Shown here piece by piece: positions 47,821 to 57,566 of a stretch of DNA of 64,000 nt. The notes below the pieces were generated by a model. The model ran no database searches, was not told where the DNA came from, and was given only the letters and a program-made list of their open reading frames with translations. Positions within the stretch are counted from its first letter, which is position 1, and each line of letters opens with the position of its first letter. Both the position numbers and the translations under genes were made by a program. Source of the DNA: Phocaeicola massiliensis B84634 = Timone 84634 = DSM 17679 = JCM 13223 (GTDB lineage: Bacteria > Bacteroidota > Bacteroidia > Bacteroidales > Bacteroidaceae). Location: contig NZ_KB905472.1 of NCBI RefSeq assembly GCF_000382445.1, forward strand, positions 257,387 to 321,386. Direction: 5' to 3'.

Positions 47821-49905
47821 ATGATTATGAAGATAAAATATTTGCTTTTGTTTTCTTTATTGATGTTTGAGTACTCATTGGCTGCCGTTCCCAATGACTG
47901 GCAGAAACGTTTCCTTTCTCCTTCTGTGGCAGACCGTCCGTGGGCAGTTTGGAGTTGGGATAATAAAGATGTCACTTTTCAGGAAGTGAGAGATAAGTTG
48001 GACACGATGCACAAAGTCGGTTTTGGAGGGTGTTGTATTTTGGCTGTCAATGCTTATCGGGAACCCGGATATTGGCGGGTGTTTAATTTTACAATGAAGG
48101 AAGCCGACCGTCTTGGCATGGATTTGGGAATGCAGATGAGTGACCATGGTTCTTTACCTGATGATATACGGATTACTCCTTCAGAAGCTATGCAGAGGTT
48201 GGTGTGGAGTGATACAATTGTAGATGGGGGGACTTTACGTAATCTAGCCTTGCCTCAGCCTGATACTTATAAAGGATATTATGAAGATATATCGGCTTAT
48301 GCATTTCCTGCCAGTCTTGATAATGCCGGTCTCTTATCGGTTTCCGGGGATTCCTCTTCACAAACAGCATACTTCATCAGCCCGGAGCAATCCATGCAAT
48401 TACCTGTGTATCAGGGGCGCCTTACTGCGCGGTTGCCTGAAGGGAAATGGCGTATATTGCGTGTGGGGCATACAGCAGTTGCACCTGCCGATAGTGTTGC
48501 CGGACAGGAACAAGGACTGAGGTGTGATAAGCTGAGCTCCGAAACTGTATACAAATTATGGACGGACTGGTTTACCTATGTATATAGAAAGGCAGATGCG
48601 GAATCGATTCGGCGTATGTTGAAGTATGTTTATGTTAATCATTGGACTGCGGATAATCAAAACTGGACGAAGAACTTTCCCGCCGAGTTTGAAAGACGGC
48701 GTGGTTATGACTTGATTCCCTATCTTCCCATATTGGCGGGGATACCGATGGAGAGTGCCGACCGGGTGGAAAGTATAGCTCGGGATGTACAATTGACTGT
48801 CAGTGAATTATTGACAGATGTATTCAGTACTGTTGCCTCGGATTGTTTTCGTCAGTATGATTGTCGGATAATAGGAGAGGGTGTACCTCAGAACAATGGG
48901 TTGGTTAAGATTGACGGGACTTGGAAAGAAAGTCCGGCTATGTTGAAACCTTTGCTTGACCGCAACTTTGTTACCGATAATGGCAGTATTTTCTTTTGTA
49001 TAGATAATGGTGTGAGTGAAGCGGCTGCGGACACTTCGTTAAATGCAGAAGCAGAAGAACAAAGTCTCTCTGATACACTTGCAAATGAGAGAATGAATGA
49101 AGCTTGGATGGATAGTCTTCGTATCGTGTCCGATTCTAATCGGAATTGGTGGGAAGAAAGCAAGTCGTTTCTTACTTATGCTTCTCGGTGCCGAACTTTG
49201 TTGCAGTATGGGCGTCAGGTGAATGATTCTCTATTGTTTGTAGATAAAACTATTCTCTCAGATATATTTTGGACACATCGCAATGGTGAAGACATGGATA
49301 TTTATTTTTTTGCTAGTCAGGCAGACAGTATGCGTATGGTTACAGTATCTTTTCCCGTTACTCACCGTATGCCTGAATTATGGAATGCCGTTACAGGAAC
49401 CATATTTCGTTCTGCTAATTGGAAAGAAGTGGAAGGTCGTACGGAAGTGACTTTGTCTTTACCTGCTTACGGTTCTGTCTTTGTGGTGTTTCCGAAAGAA
49501 GACTCCGGAGCTGAGATTGTGGAGCCGACTTTGGTAACGCCGGTTGTACTGAAAATAAACGAATGGACAGTCAATTTCTCGGAAATATATAAAAGCATTA
49601 CTCGTCCTGTTCTTTTTAATAGAAGTCGGGAGGAGAATAAGCAGATAAAGAATTATTTTGGCCGTTCTTTCTATAAAGGACTTTTCATGTGGAAGACATC
49701 TCAAGAAGGACGTATTGTAGTTAGGTTGGGAAAAGTGGATGAAATGGCAACAGTCCGTATCAACAGTATCAATTGCGGTACGGTGTGGACTGCTCCTTAT
49801 GAAGTGGATATCACTGATGCACTCCGTAGTGGAAGTAATGTGATAGAAGTGGAAGTACTTCCGTCAGATTGGGAAGGCCCGATAGAATTTGTGCGGAAGG
49901 AATAA
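47821..49905 (+). CDS. GH106-like protein, shortened and possibly inactive
   Basis: 694 residues from the ATG at 47821 (or 692 from 47827), with a signal peptide ending near YSLAAVP. The start ([34 protein letters not shown]) and [19 protein letters not shown] belong to GH106 alpha-L-rhamnosidases, and so does the C-terminal sandwich with [20 protein letters not shown]. But typical members are ~1000-1150 residues. Here a large part between [14 protein letters not shown] and [20 protein letters not shown] is missing, and the block that normally reads DSxExGxxNWT is [12 protein letters not shown], without the acidic residue. It may be a binding protein, or a relic. Reading frame is intact. Confidence 0.75.
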   Translation: MIMKIKYLLLFSLLMFEYSLAAVPNDWQKRFLSPSVADRPWAVWSWDNKDVTFQEVRDKLDTMHKVGFGGCCILAVNAYREPGYWRVFNFTMKEADRLGMDLGMQMSDHGSLPDDIRITPSEAMQRLVWSDTIVDGGTLRNLALPQPDTYKGYYEDISAYAFPASLDNAGLLSVSGDSSSQTAYFISPEQSMQLPVYQGRLTARLPEGKWRILRVGHTAVAPADSVAGQEQGLRCDKLSSETVYKLWTDWFTYVYRKADAESIRRMLKYVYVNHWTADNQNWTKNFPAEFERRRGYDLIPYLPILAGIPMESADRVESIARDVQLTVSELLTDVFSTVASDCFRQYDCRIIGEGVPQNNGLVKIDGTWKESPAMLKPLLDRNFVTDNGSIFFCIDNGVSEAAADTSLNAEAEEQSLSDTLANERMNEAWMDSLRIVSDSNRNWWEESKSFLTYASRCRTLLQYGRQVNDSLLFVDKTILSDIFWTHRNGEDMDIYFFASQADSMRMVTVSFPVTHRMPELWNAVTGTIFRSANWKEVEGRTEVTLSLPAYGSVFVVFPKEDSGAEIVEPTLVTPVVLKINEWTVNFSEIYKSITRPVLFNRSREENKQIKNYFGRSFYKGLFMWKTSQEGRIVVRLGKVDEMATVRINSINCGTVWTAPYEVDITDALRSGSNVIEVEVLPSDWEGPIEFVRKE

Positions 49906-49916
49906 AACTACGGCTT

Positions 49917-49970
49917 TTAGTTTACTTTAACTATGAATATTAGTTTTAAAACTAAAACTTTTAGTTTATT
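49917..49970 (+). promoter_or_regulatory. Palindromic operator candidate upstream of BlaI-type gene
   Basis: A perfect 16-bp palindrome TTAGTTTTAAAACTAA (49940-49955) is flanked by further TTAGTTTA copies at 49917-49924 and 49961-49968. BlaI/MecI/CopY repressors bind AT-rich palindromes of this size and usually repress their own operon. It lies 37 bases before the ATG of the repressor gene. Confidence 0.7.
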
Positions 49971-49991
49971 TGCGGTAAACAAAAGAAGCTT

Positions 49992-50354
49992 ATGAAAACG
50001 TTGACTGTAAAAGAAGAGGAAATCATGGGGTATTTCTGGGAGAAAGGCCCTCTGTTTGTAAAGCAATTGCTTGAATTTTATGATGAACCGCGTCCTCATT
50101 TCAATACACTTTCTACGATAGTACGCGGATTGGAGGAAAAAGGTTTTCTGCATCATGAAGTGTTTGGAAACACTTATCAATATTATGCAGTGGTGAGTCG
50201 GGATGATTTTAAAAAGAAGACATTGAAAGGAGTAATCAGTAAGTACTTTAATAATTCATATTTGGGAGCTGTATCATCACTTGTAAAAGAGGAAGATATT
50301 TCGGTAGAGGAACTGAAACAGTTGATTCGTGAGGTTGAGAATGCCAATAAATAA
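49992..50354 (+). CDS. BlaI/MecI/CopY-family transcriptional repressor
   Basis: 120 residues, a winged helix protein: TVKEEEIMGYFWEKGPLFVKQL, then FNTLSTIVRGLEEKGFLHHEV for the recognition helix and wing, and a C-terminal dimerisation part (GVISKYFNNSYLGAVSSLVK). Paired with the metallopeptidase gene 17 bases downstream, which in this family cleaves the repressor when a signal is sensed. It probably represses its own operon through the palindrome upstream. In Bacteroidales such pairs are usually not linked to beta-lactamase genes, and none is seen here. Confidence 0.92.
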   Translation: MKTLTVKEEEIMGYFWEKGPLFVKQLLEFYDEPRPHFNTLSTIVRGLEEKGFLHHEVFGNTYQYYAVVSRDDFKKKTLKGVISKYFNNSYLGAVSSLVKEEDISVEELKQLIREVENANK

Positions 50355-50371
50355 ATCAACAGACAGTAACT

Positions 50372-51970
50372 ATGGGAGCATTTTTCGTTTATATACTTAA
50401 ATCATCGGTCTGCCTGGCGGTATTTTATTTATTTTATCGCCTGTTGCTCAGCAAGGAAACGTTTCATCGTTTCAACAGATTTGCATTGCTTGGCATTTTA
50501 CTTTTGTCTTGCATTGTGCCGTTCATGGAGGTAACGGTAAAGGAGCCGACTGAGGTGCACCAACAATTCCTTACCTTCGAAGAGCTTTTGTTGACGGTGG
50601 GGGTGAGCCCGGTAGAAGAAGCCGGAAATATAATGTTGGTGTCTGATTTTACATGGAGGGAAATGCTGTTGTTAGTTTATTTATCGGGCATTGTTTTCTT
50701 TTTAATCCGCACTGTATGGTCTTTATTCCGTATGTTGCATTTGATTAGGGACAGCCGGATAGTCAGTCGGGAAAACGGTATTACTATAATCGCTCATCGA
50801 AAGAACATAGCTCCTTTTAGTTGGATGAAATTTGTGCTGATTTCCGAGACGGATTTATTGGAAAATGGTACAGAGATTCTGGTTCATGAAGTAGCACATA
50901 TCCGTAAACGTCATTCCATTGATTTATTGGTGGCGGATATATGTATCTTTTTTCAATGGTTTAATCCGGCTTCATGGCTGTTGAAACAGGAATTACAGAA
51001 CATTCATGAATATGAAGCGGATGAATGTGTTATCAATCAAGGCATCGATGCAAAAAAATATCAGTTATTATTAATTAAAAAAGCTGTCGGCACAAGGCTC
51101 TACTCTATGGCCAACAGCTTTAATCACAGTTCACTTAAAAAACGTATTACTATGATGTTAAAAGAAAAATCAAGCCCATGGGCACGTTTGAAGTATCTTT
51201 ATGTACTTCCGTTGGCAGCTATTGCAATAACTGCTTTTGCCCGCCCCGAAGTCTCAACGGAATTAGATGAGATTTCAGCCGTCAAAGTTAATGATTTGAC
51301 TGCAATTGTGAAAGCCGAAGAGGTTAAAAGTGCAGAAATTCTGTCGGAAGATGGAATAAAAGTGAAAGGCCGAGTTCTTGATGAAGAATATAGTAGTGGA
51401 ATAATAGGTGCCAATGTGCTTATTAAAGGATCTACTATAGGCACTGTTACCGATGAAGAAGGTCGTTTTGAATTGCCGGTGGAGGCGGGCAATGTCTTGC
51501 AAATCTCTTTTGCCGGTTATAAAACGGTGGAGGTAAAGGTCTCTGCAGATGAAAAAGAACAGGATATTGTCATTGTAATGTCCGGAGAAAAACCGTCTGC
51601 TGGAGGGCAAGTGTTTCAGATTGCAGAAGAGATGCCTTCATTTCCCGGTGGCATAGACGAGTGCATGCGTTACATAGCCCGACACGTAAAGTATCCGGCA
51701 ATATCCATAGAGAATGGTGCTCAGGGGATAGTATCCGTCCGGTTCATTATTGAGAAAGACGGAAGTATTTCCAATCCGAAGATTGCCCAAGGGGTAGACG
51801 AGTATTTGGATAAAGAAGCTATGAGAGTCATCATGAGCATGCCTAAATGGAAACCGGGAAAGCAACGGGGAGTGGCGGTGCGTACCCAGTTCACGCTGCC
51901 TGTTAAGTTTAGGTTGGTCGTTGATGAAGCTAAGAAGGATAATACGCCTTTGCAGAATAGAAAAAAGTAA
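50372..51970 (+). CDS. BlaR1-like M56 metallopeptidase with TonB C-terminal domain
   Basis: 532 residues. Membrane segments at the N-terminus (~4-22, 33-52, ~95-115) surround an M56 zinc protease with HEVAH (172-176) and the downstream EYEADECVI motif supplying the third ligand. A further helix (~275-290) leads to a periplasmic part made of a CarboxypepD_reg-like domain (VKGRVLDEEYSSGIIGANVL) and a TonB C-terminal domain (MPSFPGGIDECMRYIARHVK, GIVSVRFIIEKDGSI). The penicillin-sensing domain of true BlaR1 is absent; the TonB-like fusion is a Bacteroidetes design. Likely senses an envelope signal and destroys the BlaI-type repressor. Confidence 0.92.
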   Translation: MGAFFVYILKSSVCLAVFYLFYRLLLSKETFHRFNRFALLGILLLSCIVPFMEVTVKEPTEVHQQFLTFEELLLTVGVSPVEEAGNIMLVSDFTWREMLLLVYLSGIVFFLIRTVWSLFRMLHLIRDSRIVSRENGITIIAHRKNIAPFSWMKFVLISETDLLENGTEILVHEVAHIRKRHSIDLLVADICIFFQWFNPASWLLKQELQNIHEYEADECVINQGIDAKKYQLLLIKKAVGTRLYSMANSFNHSSLKKRITMMLKEKSSPWARLKYLYVLPLAAIAITAFARPEVSTELDEISAVKVNDLTAIVKAEEVKSAEILSEDGIKVKGRVLDEEYSSGIIGANVLIKGSTIGTVTDEEGRFELPVEAGNVLQISFAGYKTVEVKVSADEKEQDIVIVMSGEKPSAGGQVFQIAEEMPSFPGGIDECMRYIARHVKYPAISIENGAQGIVSVRFIIEKDGSISNPKIAQGVDEYLDKEAMRVIMSMPKWKPGKQRGVAVRTQFTLPVKFRLVVDEAKKDNTPLQNRKK

Positions 51971-52013
51971 GAATGATATGGGGTGAATAACCATAAAATT
52001 AAAGTATAATGCT

Positions 52014-53366
52014 ATGAAATCATTTGTAACACTCATGCTGTGTCTATTGTCTATGACAACTTTTGCACAGGTACACGATGAAATTACTTCGGCTATGGAA
52101 GAATTTGATTATGATAAAGTAATCAATCTGATATCCCCTGGCACAAAGGATTCGTTATTGTTATCGACTAGGATACAGGCTTTGAAGGCTATGAATCGTT
52201 ATCCTGAAGCCATTGTTGATTTGACTTCTCTTTTTGTAAAGGATACTACAGATACAAAAATATTGATAGATTTGGCAGAGTGTTACAAACTGATGGGTAG
52301 TCCGCGTCAGGCGGCTGATTATTATCGGAAGGCGGTGAGTTTACGCCCAAATAATAAGTTCTTTCGATTGCAATATATACGTTCTTTGTTGAATGCGGAG
52401 AACTTTAAAGAGGCACGCGATGCTTGCCATGGCTGGTTGGAACAAGATACGGTTTCTGCCACCGGATATAAGTATTTGGGACAGGCTTATGAAGGAATGC
52501 AGGATATACCCAATGCTTTTTTCAGTTATAATGTAGCCTATCGTCGAGATTCCTTGGATGCCCAGACCGTCGCTCGTATAGCCAATATCTTTAATAATAA
52601 CCGGCAATTTACAGATGCTATTGATGTGACAGAGTGTTATCGACTGAGCGATACGACAAGTGTGGATGTCAACCGCCAGAATGCTAAAGCTTATTGTATG
52701 TTGAAAGATTATAAGAAGGCAATCGAGCGTTATGAAAGTTTGAAGAGAATGGGTGACCGCAGTTTTCTTACCTTTTATTATTTAGGTATATCTTATTATG
52801 GAGACAATTGGTTTTATGGCTCATACGATAATTTGAAGGAAGCGTATGCGAAAAACTCTACTGATATTAATGTATTATATTATTATGCAAAATCCTGTTC
52901 GCGCACTTCATGGAAGAAGGAAGGGGTAGAATTTATGGAAAAGGCTGTAGAAATAGCTACTCCCGGTGATAGTATTTTGGAGCGTCTCTATAAAGGTTTG
53001 GCGGAATGTTATGGCTATGCCGGTGAGAGCTATAAGAAGATAGAAGTTATGAACCGTTTGTATAAATTGAATAAAGATTATAAACTGTTCTATAGTATTG
53101 CCAGAGCTTATGACTCTAACAAGGATTATGAGAATGCCATCCATTTTTATGAAAAGTTTATGTCTTTGACTCCCAAGAATCAACGTTTCCCTTATGATGA
53201 AGAAGGAAAGATTATTGAATCTGCTACTACTATGTATCAAATAGCCGAAAAAAGGGTGAAGAAGATAAGGGAAGAAGATTTCTTTAGGAATGGAGCGCCT
53301 GATGATTTTTTTGTTGTTCCTAAGAAAATAGATATAAAGAAAGATACGGTTGCCGGTAAGCAATAA
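52014..53366 (+). CDS. Secreted TPR-repeat protein
   Basis: 450 residues with a signal peptide ending near MTTFAQVH (about residue 20). Tetratricopeptide repeats run through most of the protein (LIDLAECYKLMGSPRQAADYYRKA and several later ones), suggesting a periplasmic scaffold. It lies 44 bases after the M56 gene; BlaI-M56-TPR order is common in Bacteroidales. Function not known; probably co-regulated with the repressor/protease pair. Confidence 0.85.
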   Translation: MKSFVTLMLCLLSMTTFAQVHDEITSAMEEFDYDKVINLISPGTKDSLLLSTRIQALKAMNRYPEAIVDLTSLFVKDTTDTKILIDLAECYKLMGSPRQAADYYRKAVSLRPNNKFFRLQYIRSLLNAENFKEARDACHGWLEQDTVSATGYKYLGQAYEGMQDIPNAFFSYNVAYRRDSLDAQTVARIANIFNNNRQFTDAIDVTECYRLSDTTSVDVNRQNAKAYCMLKDYKKAIERYESLKRMGDRSFLTFYYLGISYYGDNWFYGSYDNLKEAYAKNSTDINVLYYYAKSCSRTSWKKEGVEFMEKAVEIATPGDSILERLYKGLAECYGYAGESYKKIEVMNRLYKLNKDYKLFYSIARAYDSNKDYENAIHFYEKFMSLTPKNQRFPYDEEGKIIESATTMYQIAEKRVKKIREEDFFRNGAPDDFFVVPKKIDIKKDTVAGKQ

Positions 53367-53378
53367 CAGATTTTTGAG

Positions 53379-53386
53379 TATCTTTG
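53379..53386 (+). promoter_or_regulatory. -7-like box before the membrane-protein gene
   Basis: TATCTTTG matches the -7 consensus but stands only 13 bases before the ATG at 53400 and has no -33 partner. If real, it favours a later start codon (53409 or 53445) for the next gene. Confidence 0.35.
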
Positions 53387-53399
53387 GCACAGCCCGTAT

Positions 53400-54218
53400 A
53401 TGATTGTCATGTGCGGGTGGGAACAGATAAAAACGAATGGCTTTATGATGAGACACAACCGGATATCAAAGTTATTGTTGCTACTGATAATTCCCTCTTT
53501 GTTGGGATTGATATTTACTTGTATTTTCCGTGGATATACTGCCAATTGGATACAGATACTATGTTATTCTTTTGCTCCGTTAGTTTCTTCTATTATTGTG
53601 GCTATTTGCTTCAGGGGGCGCTGGATGGGATTATTGCTTTTATGGACGTTTGTGGCTTCCGTTGCATTTAATGTGCCTTTGCAAAACTGGCTGTTCCATT
53701 CTGCCGATGATATAGTCCGTTATGCTTCAATAACAGATTTATACAAGGAAAAAGATAAGCCTATGTATTTTACTTTTGATCGTTTGGAGGTGGATAATAA
53801 GAGGAGGAGTACTATCGGTATTTGGCGTGAACATACCCGACGTGTATCCCGACATTCTTATCGGACGGAGAAGAAGCAGCATTGGTATTCGGTATCACCG
53901 GTTTTTGAGGATTCATTACCTGAACATAAATATGCAGAAAGGGAGGTAAAAGCATGGGTTGTTGCCGTAAAGCATGATAAGCAGGATTCGTTGGTATGCT
54001 ATGAATGGTGCACTTTCGATATAGGGGATTATAAAAAAGCGATTGACAAATCACGTTGTAAAGTACAGCATTCGGATGCGCCTATCATTAAACCGCTTTA
54101 CAAACAATTTACAACAAAGAGTGAATGGCGGAATATTTTCTTAAATGTAGGTTTGCTTGTCTTTTCCATCCAGGTATTGATAGGAGTAATTATGAATTAT
54201 AGGGTTGGAAAATCTTGA
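53400..54218 (+). CDS. Membrane protein of unknown function
   Basis: Up to 272 residues; the ATG at 53400 is given, but 53409 or 53445 are also possible. Two or three hydrophobic helices near the N-terminus (LLLLLIIPSLLGLIFTCIF, LCYSFAPLVSSIIVAICF, MGLLLLWTFVASVAFNV) and one near the C-terminus (FLNVGLLVFSIQVLIGVIMN) flank a charged, tyrosine-rich soluble part (~105-240). I recognise no family. It may be cotranscribed with the TPR protein 33 bases upstream. Confidence 0.65.
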   Translation: MIVMCGWEQIKTNGFMMRHNRISKLLLLLIIPSLLGLIFTCIFRGYTANWIQILCYSFAPLVSSIIVAICFRGRWMGLLLLWTFVASVAFNVPLQNWLFHSADDIVRYASITDLYKEKDKPMYFTFDRLEVDNKRRSTIGIWREHTRRVSRHSYRTEKKQHWYSVSPVFEDSLPEHKYAEREVKAWVVAVKHDKQDSLVCYEWCTFDIGDYKKAIDKSRCKVQHSDAPIIKPLYKQFTTKSEWRNIFLNVGLLVFSIQVLIGVIMNYRVGKS

Positions 54219-54292
54219 TAAAGCAGTATAATCAGGTTAAGTAATTAGAAAGGCTGTGTGCTTTTCCAAAAGACTTTTGTATGTTGAAAGCA

Positions 54293-54438
54293 GGGGGTGT
54301 CAAAACTAACCGGCTTATCTCATCGTCAGCTGTAGGGGCAAGGTTTGCCTGCCCGAAGACACAAAGCAAACTTTCGGGCGAGCAACCTCACCCCTACGAA
54401 CTAAACGACAGCATTATCCACATTTTGACACACTCCCC
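54293..54438. repeat. MITE-like element, copy B
   Basis: 146 bp with terminal inverted repeats GGGGGTGTCAAAA (54293-54305) and TTTTGACACACTCCCC (54423-54438), sharing a perfect GTGTCAAAA core. Inside is a long imperfect hairpin starting GTAGGGGC and ending CCCCTAC. It is related over its length to the element at 34256-34403. No coding capacity and no flanking transposase here, as expected for a non-autonomous element. The rest of the gap between 54219 and 54567 shows nothing definite. Confidence 0.8.
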
Positions 54439-54567
54439 TGTTTTTTATAAAGCCTATTGTTTGTTTTCATCTGTCCGGGAAGTTGATATACAATCTCCTT
54501 TCACACATAACGGCTGCTGAAATCTTCTATTCATGGGCTTTTGGGGTGAAAGTAGTCTTCCTTGTTA

Positions 54568-56616
54568 CTATTTTATTCTGACAGTAAGGTTATGTAATTC
54601 TGTATCGGTATGCTGGGTCGGCAGATTATTTTGTTTAATCTGCAACTTGATGGCAGGCTGTTTTTTGTCTTCTTCGGAAACTGTGTATGTATAGCGTTGT
54701 TTATAAACAATTTGTTTATCCGAAGGACGGAGCAGATATCCTGTTTCCTTTTCAAACCGGTTGTACAAGCGCAAGACAATTTGATTCAACCCTTTTTGCA
54801 GATGCAATAATACCTTTTCTTCACGGAATTTGCAACGATACGGATTCAAATGCTTCATGACAGAACGACCGTTCAGATAAACTTCAATACCGTTTCCTGC
54901 GCCTACGTCCACTAATACATCTTGTGCTACCGGTGATTCTACTTCCTGCATGACAAAGTAAGTCTCAAGGATATTGGCAGGGAACATCATCTTTTCTTCG
55001 TTCGTTTCTTTCCATTGTCCGTTTCTTACAGGAGTCTTATCAAGACTGATATTGATAGTGGAAGGAGCGTCAAACAAACTGCTGCCCGGTCCGCAGAGGT
55101 AGCGTTTTCCCCATTTGGTTTTAGGATTTACTTTTAAAGGGCTGGCTTTGGCTCCGTCAAGTGTTATTCTTTGTTCATTTCCGGTCGGATTTGTAATGAC
55201 AAGTTCTTTGCCGATTTCCTGGGGTGTATAAGTCAGTTCCAGTTGGGTATTACGGTTAGGAATTTCCCATTCATAGCTTACTGTGCTGCGATAATTGCTG
55301 TAATAATCAAAACAAGAGTAGCTGTAATTAGGTACATATTCATGAGTGGCAGCAATAGGTGTTGTCACGTCCATGTCTAAAGAAAGAACTTCTATATCAG
55401 TATTGTTGTACGCTGTTTGGGGTACAGTAATATGCAGATTTCCTTTCTTTTGACTGATGTGGGTGTAGTTGCCTTTTGCCTCTTTCAGCTTGAAACCCGG
55501 AGTATTCAGGATAATTTCGCCGTGCAGAGGGTATTTTCCTGACAAAATCAGATAGAGTGTATTCTCTTTTCGAGTGATGGCTCCCCATTCATACTGTTCA
55601 CGGAAGGGAGAAGCATCCGTGTCATAAATGGCTTCTCCGTTCTTTTCCAGCCAGGCACCGATTTCTGTCAATACTTCCTTTTCGAAAGGAACAACGGAGC
55701 CGTCTCCTTTAGGTCCGATATTGAGCAGGAAGTTGCCCCCGTGCGAAACCACATTGATAAGGCTGCGCAATTTCTCCATTGCTTTGGTATGTACATCTCC
55801 TCTTTCCTGCCATGAACGATAGCTCCATGTTTCGTTGAACATGGAAGCGGCCGACTGCCATGCAGTTTGGAGGGCTCCTTCAGGATAGGCATTATCAGCC
55901 ATGACTGCAAAGTCATAACGGTCATTGCCGAGACGTCCGCTTACCATGCAGTCCGGTTGCAGTTTGTGAACCAGTTCATAAAGCTCTTGGCTTTGTTGGG
56001 GAGTATTGGAACCCATATCAAACCAAAGTTCGGAGATGGGGCCATAATTGGTGAGCAGTTCCGTAACCTGTTGTTTCGTAAACTCATGGTGTTGCGGAGT
56101 AATAAAGTCACAGTTATGGCTGGAAATAGGATAGGCTTGTGGAAAGTGCCAATCAATCAAAGAGAAATACATGCCGAAATTGATACCTCCCCGTTTACAG
56201 GCTTCTGCCAGTTCTTTTACGAAATCGCGTTTACCGGGAGTGGCATCGTAAGAGTTATAGTCAGTAGTTGCTGTCTTGAACATGCAGAATCCGTCATGGT
56301 GCTTGGTTGTGAAGATGATAGAACGCATTCCGGCTTTTTTAGCCAAGGCAACGATGGAATCGGCATGAAAGAGAGTAGGGTTGAACCGGAGTGCCGTATC
56401 ACCATACCAGTCACTGAAGATACCGGCAAAAGACTGTATCTGTTCACTATATCCGCGAGTGATAGGTTTGCCTTCCCACACACCGCCCAGTTCGGAGTAA
56501 AGTCCGAAATGGATAAACATGGAGTATTTATTATGATGCCAGCGTTCTTGTGATTCTTTTCCCGATGCCGGGATGAGTGTCATGCACATTAATAATAAGA
56601 TGAGCAGTTTTTTCAT
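54568..56616 (-). CDS. GH29 alpha-L-fucosidase
   Basis: 682 residues; signal peptide ends near LIPASGK. The GH29 barrel is clear: [45 protein letters not shown] and [16 protein letters not shown], with Asp200 the expected nucleophile. C-terminal beta domains extend to the end (about 340-682). It removes terminal L-fucose from mucin or other host/dietary glycans in the periplasm. Its start overlaps the stop of miaA by 4 bases (ATGA), an unusual coupling of a glycosidase to a tRNA-modification gene. Confidence 0.93.
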   Translation of the reverse strand: MKKLLILLLMCMTLIPASGKESQERWHHNKYSMFIHFGLYSELGGVWEGKPITRGYSEQIQSFAGIFSDWYGDTALRFNPTLFHADSIVALAKKAGMRSIIFTTKHHDGFCMFKTATTDYNSYDATPGKRDFVKELAEACKRGGINFGMYFSLIDWHFPQAYPISSHNCDFITPQHHEFTKQQVTELLTNYGPISELWFDMGSNTPQQSQELYELVHKLQPDCMVSGRLGNDRYDFAVMADNAYPEGALQTAWQSAASMFNETWSYRSWQERGDVHTKAMEKLRSLINVVSHGGNFLLNIGPKGDGSVVPFEKEVLTEIGAWLEKNGEAIYDTDASPFREQYEWGAITRKENTLYLILSGKYPLHGEIILNTPGFKLKEAKGNYTHISQKKGNLHITVPQTAYNNTDIEVLSLDMDVTTPIAATHEYVPNYSYSCFDYYSNYRSTVSYEWEIPNRNTQLELTYTPQEIGKELVITNPTGNEQRITLDGAKASPLKVNPKTKWGKRYLCGPGSSLFDAPSTINISLDKTPVRNGQWKETNEEKMMFPANILETYFVMQEVESPVAQDVLVDVGAGNGIEVYLNGRSVMKHLNPYRCKFREEKVLLHLQKGLNQIVLRLYNRFEKETGYLLRPSDKQIVYKQRYTYTVSEEDKKQPAIKLQIKQNNLPTQHTDTELHNLTVRIK

Positions 56617-57515
56617 GATAATTGTTTTTTAATATGTTCCATAATCTCTTCTTGTTGGTCGGGGTGAAACCAAGCGATATCTGCATCCCGTTTGAACCAA
56701 GTCATTTGTTTGCGGGAATAGATGCGTGAGTTTTGCTTTATTTTCTCAATGGCAAAATCAAGTGTCCATTCGCCATCCAGATATTTGAATATTTCTTTGT
56801 ACCCCACTGTATTCAGCGAGTTCAAGTCTTTGTAGGGATAGACGCTGCGTGCTTCTTCCAGTAATCCCTCTTGCATCATTATATCTACACGGCGGTTTAT
56901 GCGGTCGTATAACTCCTCACGGTCGCGAGTCAGTCCTATTTTTATAATGCGGAAAGGACGTTCTTTACAATTGCGGGTGCGGAAAGATGAGTACGTTTTG
57001 CCGGTCATGTAGCAGATTTCCAATGCATGGATAACCCGTTTGGGATTCTTTAAATCTACTATTTTGTAATATTCAGGGTCAAGCAGTTTCAGCTCGGCAC
57101 AGAGTTTGTCCAATCCCTCTTTTTCATAGCGTTGAAGCATCAGTTCCCTGGTTTCTTTGTCAACGGTGGGAATGTCATCAATACCTTTGCAGATGGCATC
57201 CACATACATCATGGAACCACCGGTGAGTACAACAGTATCGTGGGTTTGGAACAAGCATTCCAGCTGATTCAATACGTCAGTCTCATATTGTGCGGCACTG
57301 TAATAATCAGTCAGTTCCAAAGTACCGACAAACCAATGAGGTACACGTGACAATTGTTCGGGAGTAGGGGCAGCAGTACCTATTTTCAAATCTTTATATA
57401 GCTGGCGGGAATCTGCCGAAATGATAGAGGTTTGGAAATGTTCGGCAATGGAAAGACTTAATTCTGTCTTTCCTACACCGGTAGGGCCAATGAGGACGAT
57501 AAGGGTGTGAGACAT
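56613..57515 (-). CDS. miaA: tRNA dimethylallyltransferase
   Basis: 300 residues from the ATG at 57515. A longer frame reaching 57539 would begin inside the terminator hairpin at 57523-57555, so I reject it. Transfers a dimethylallyl group to A37 of tRNAs that read U-starting codons. P-loop [11 protein letters not shown] (10-20), [20 protein letters not shown] and [20 protein letters not shown] are standard. The ATG is 7 bases from a strong terminator, so expression probably depends on read-through or an internal promoter. Confidence 0.95.
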   Translation of the reverse strand: MSHTLIVLIGPTGVGKTELSLSIAEHFQTSIISADSRQLYKDLKIGTAAPTPEQLSRVPHWFVGTLELTDYYSAAQYETDVLNQLECLFQTHDTVVLTGGSMMYVDAICKGIDDIPTVDKETRELMLQRYEKEGLDKLCAELKLLDPEYYKIVDLKNPKRVIHALEICYMTGKTYSSFRTRNCKERPFRIIKIGLTRDREELYDRINRRVDIMMQEGLLEEARSVYPYKDLNSLNTVGYKEIFKYLDGEWTLDFAIEKIKQNSRIYSRKQMTWFKRDADIAWFHPDQQEEIMEHIKKQLS

Positions 57516-57522
57516 CAGGCTT

Positions 57523-57555
57523 AAAAATAAAAGGGGCAACTGAATCAGTCGCCCC
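57523..57555 (-). terminator. Intrinsic terminator directly before miaA
   Basis: GGGGCAACTGA (57533-57543) pairs with TCAGTCGCCCC (57545-57555) with one wobble pair; on the minus strand it is followed by TTTTATTTTT (57532-57523). It lies 12 bases after the stop of the PRiA4_ORF3 gene and 7 bases before the miaA start. The arm GTAGGGGC is shared with the MITE-like elements at 34256 and 54293. Confidence 0.85.
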
Positions 57556-57566
57556 TACAATTCAGA

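Noticed and set aside
55867-56553. 228-codon plus-strand frame
   Set aside because: Antisense to the GH29 gene, which is strongly supported by family motifs.
57516-57539. Longer N-terminus for MiaA
   Set aside because: Would be encoded by the terminator T-run; family similarity starts at the ATG at 57515.
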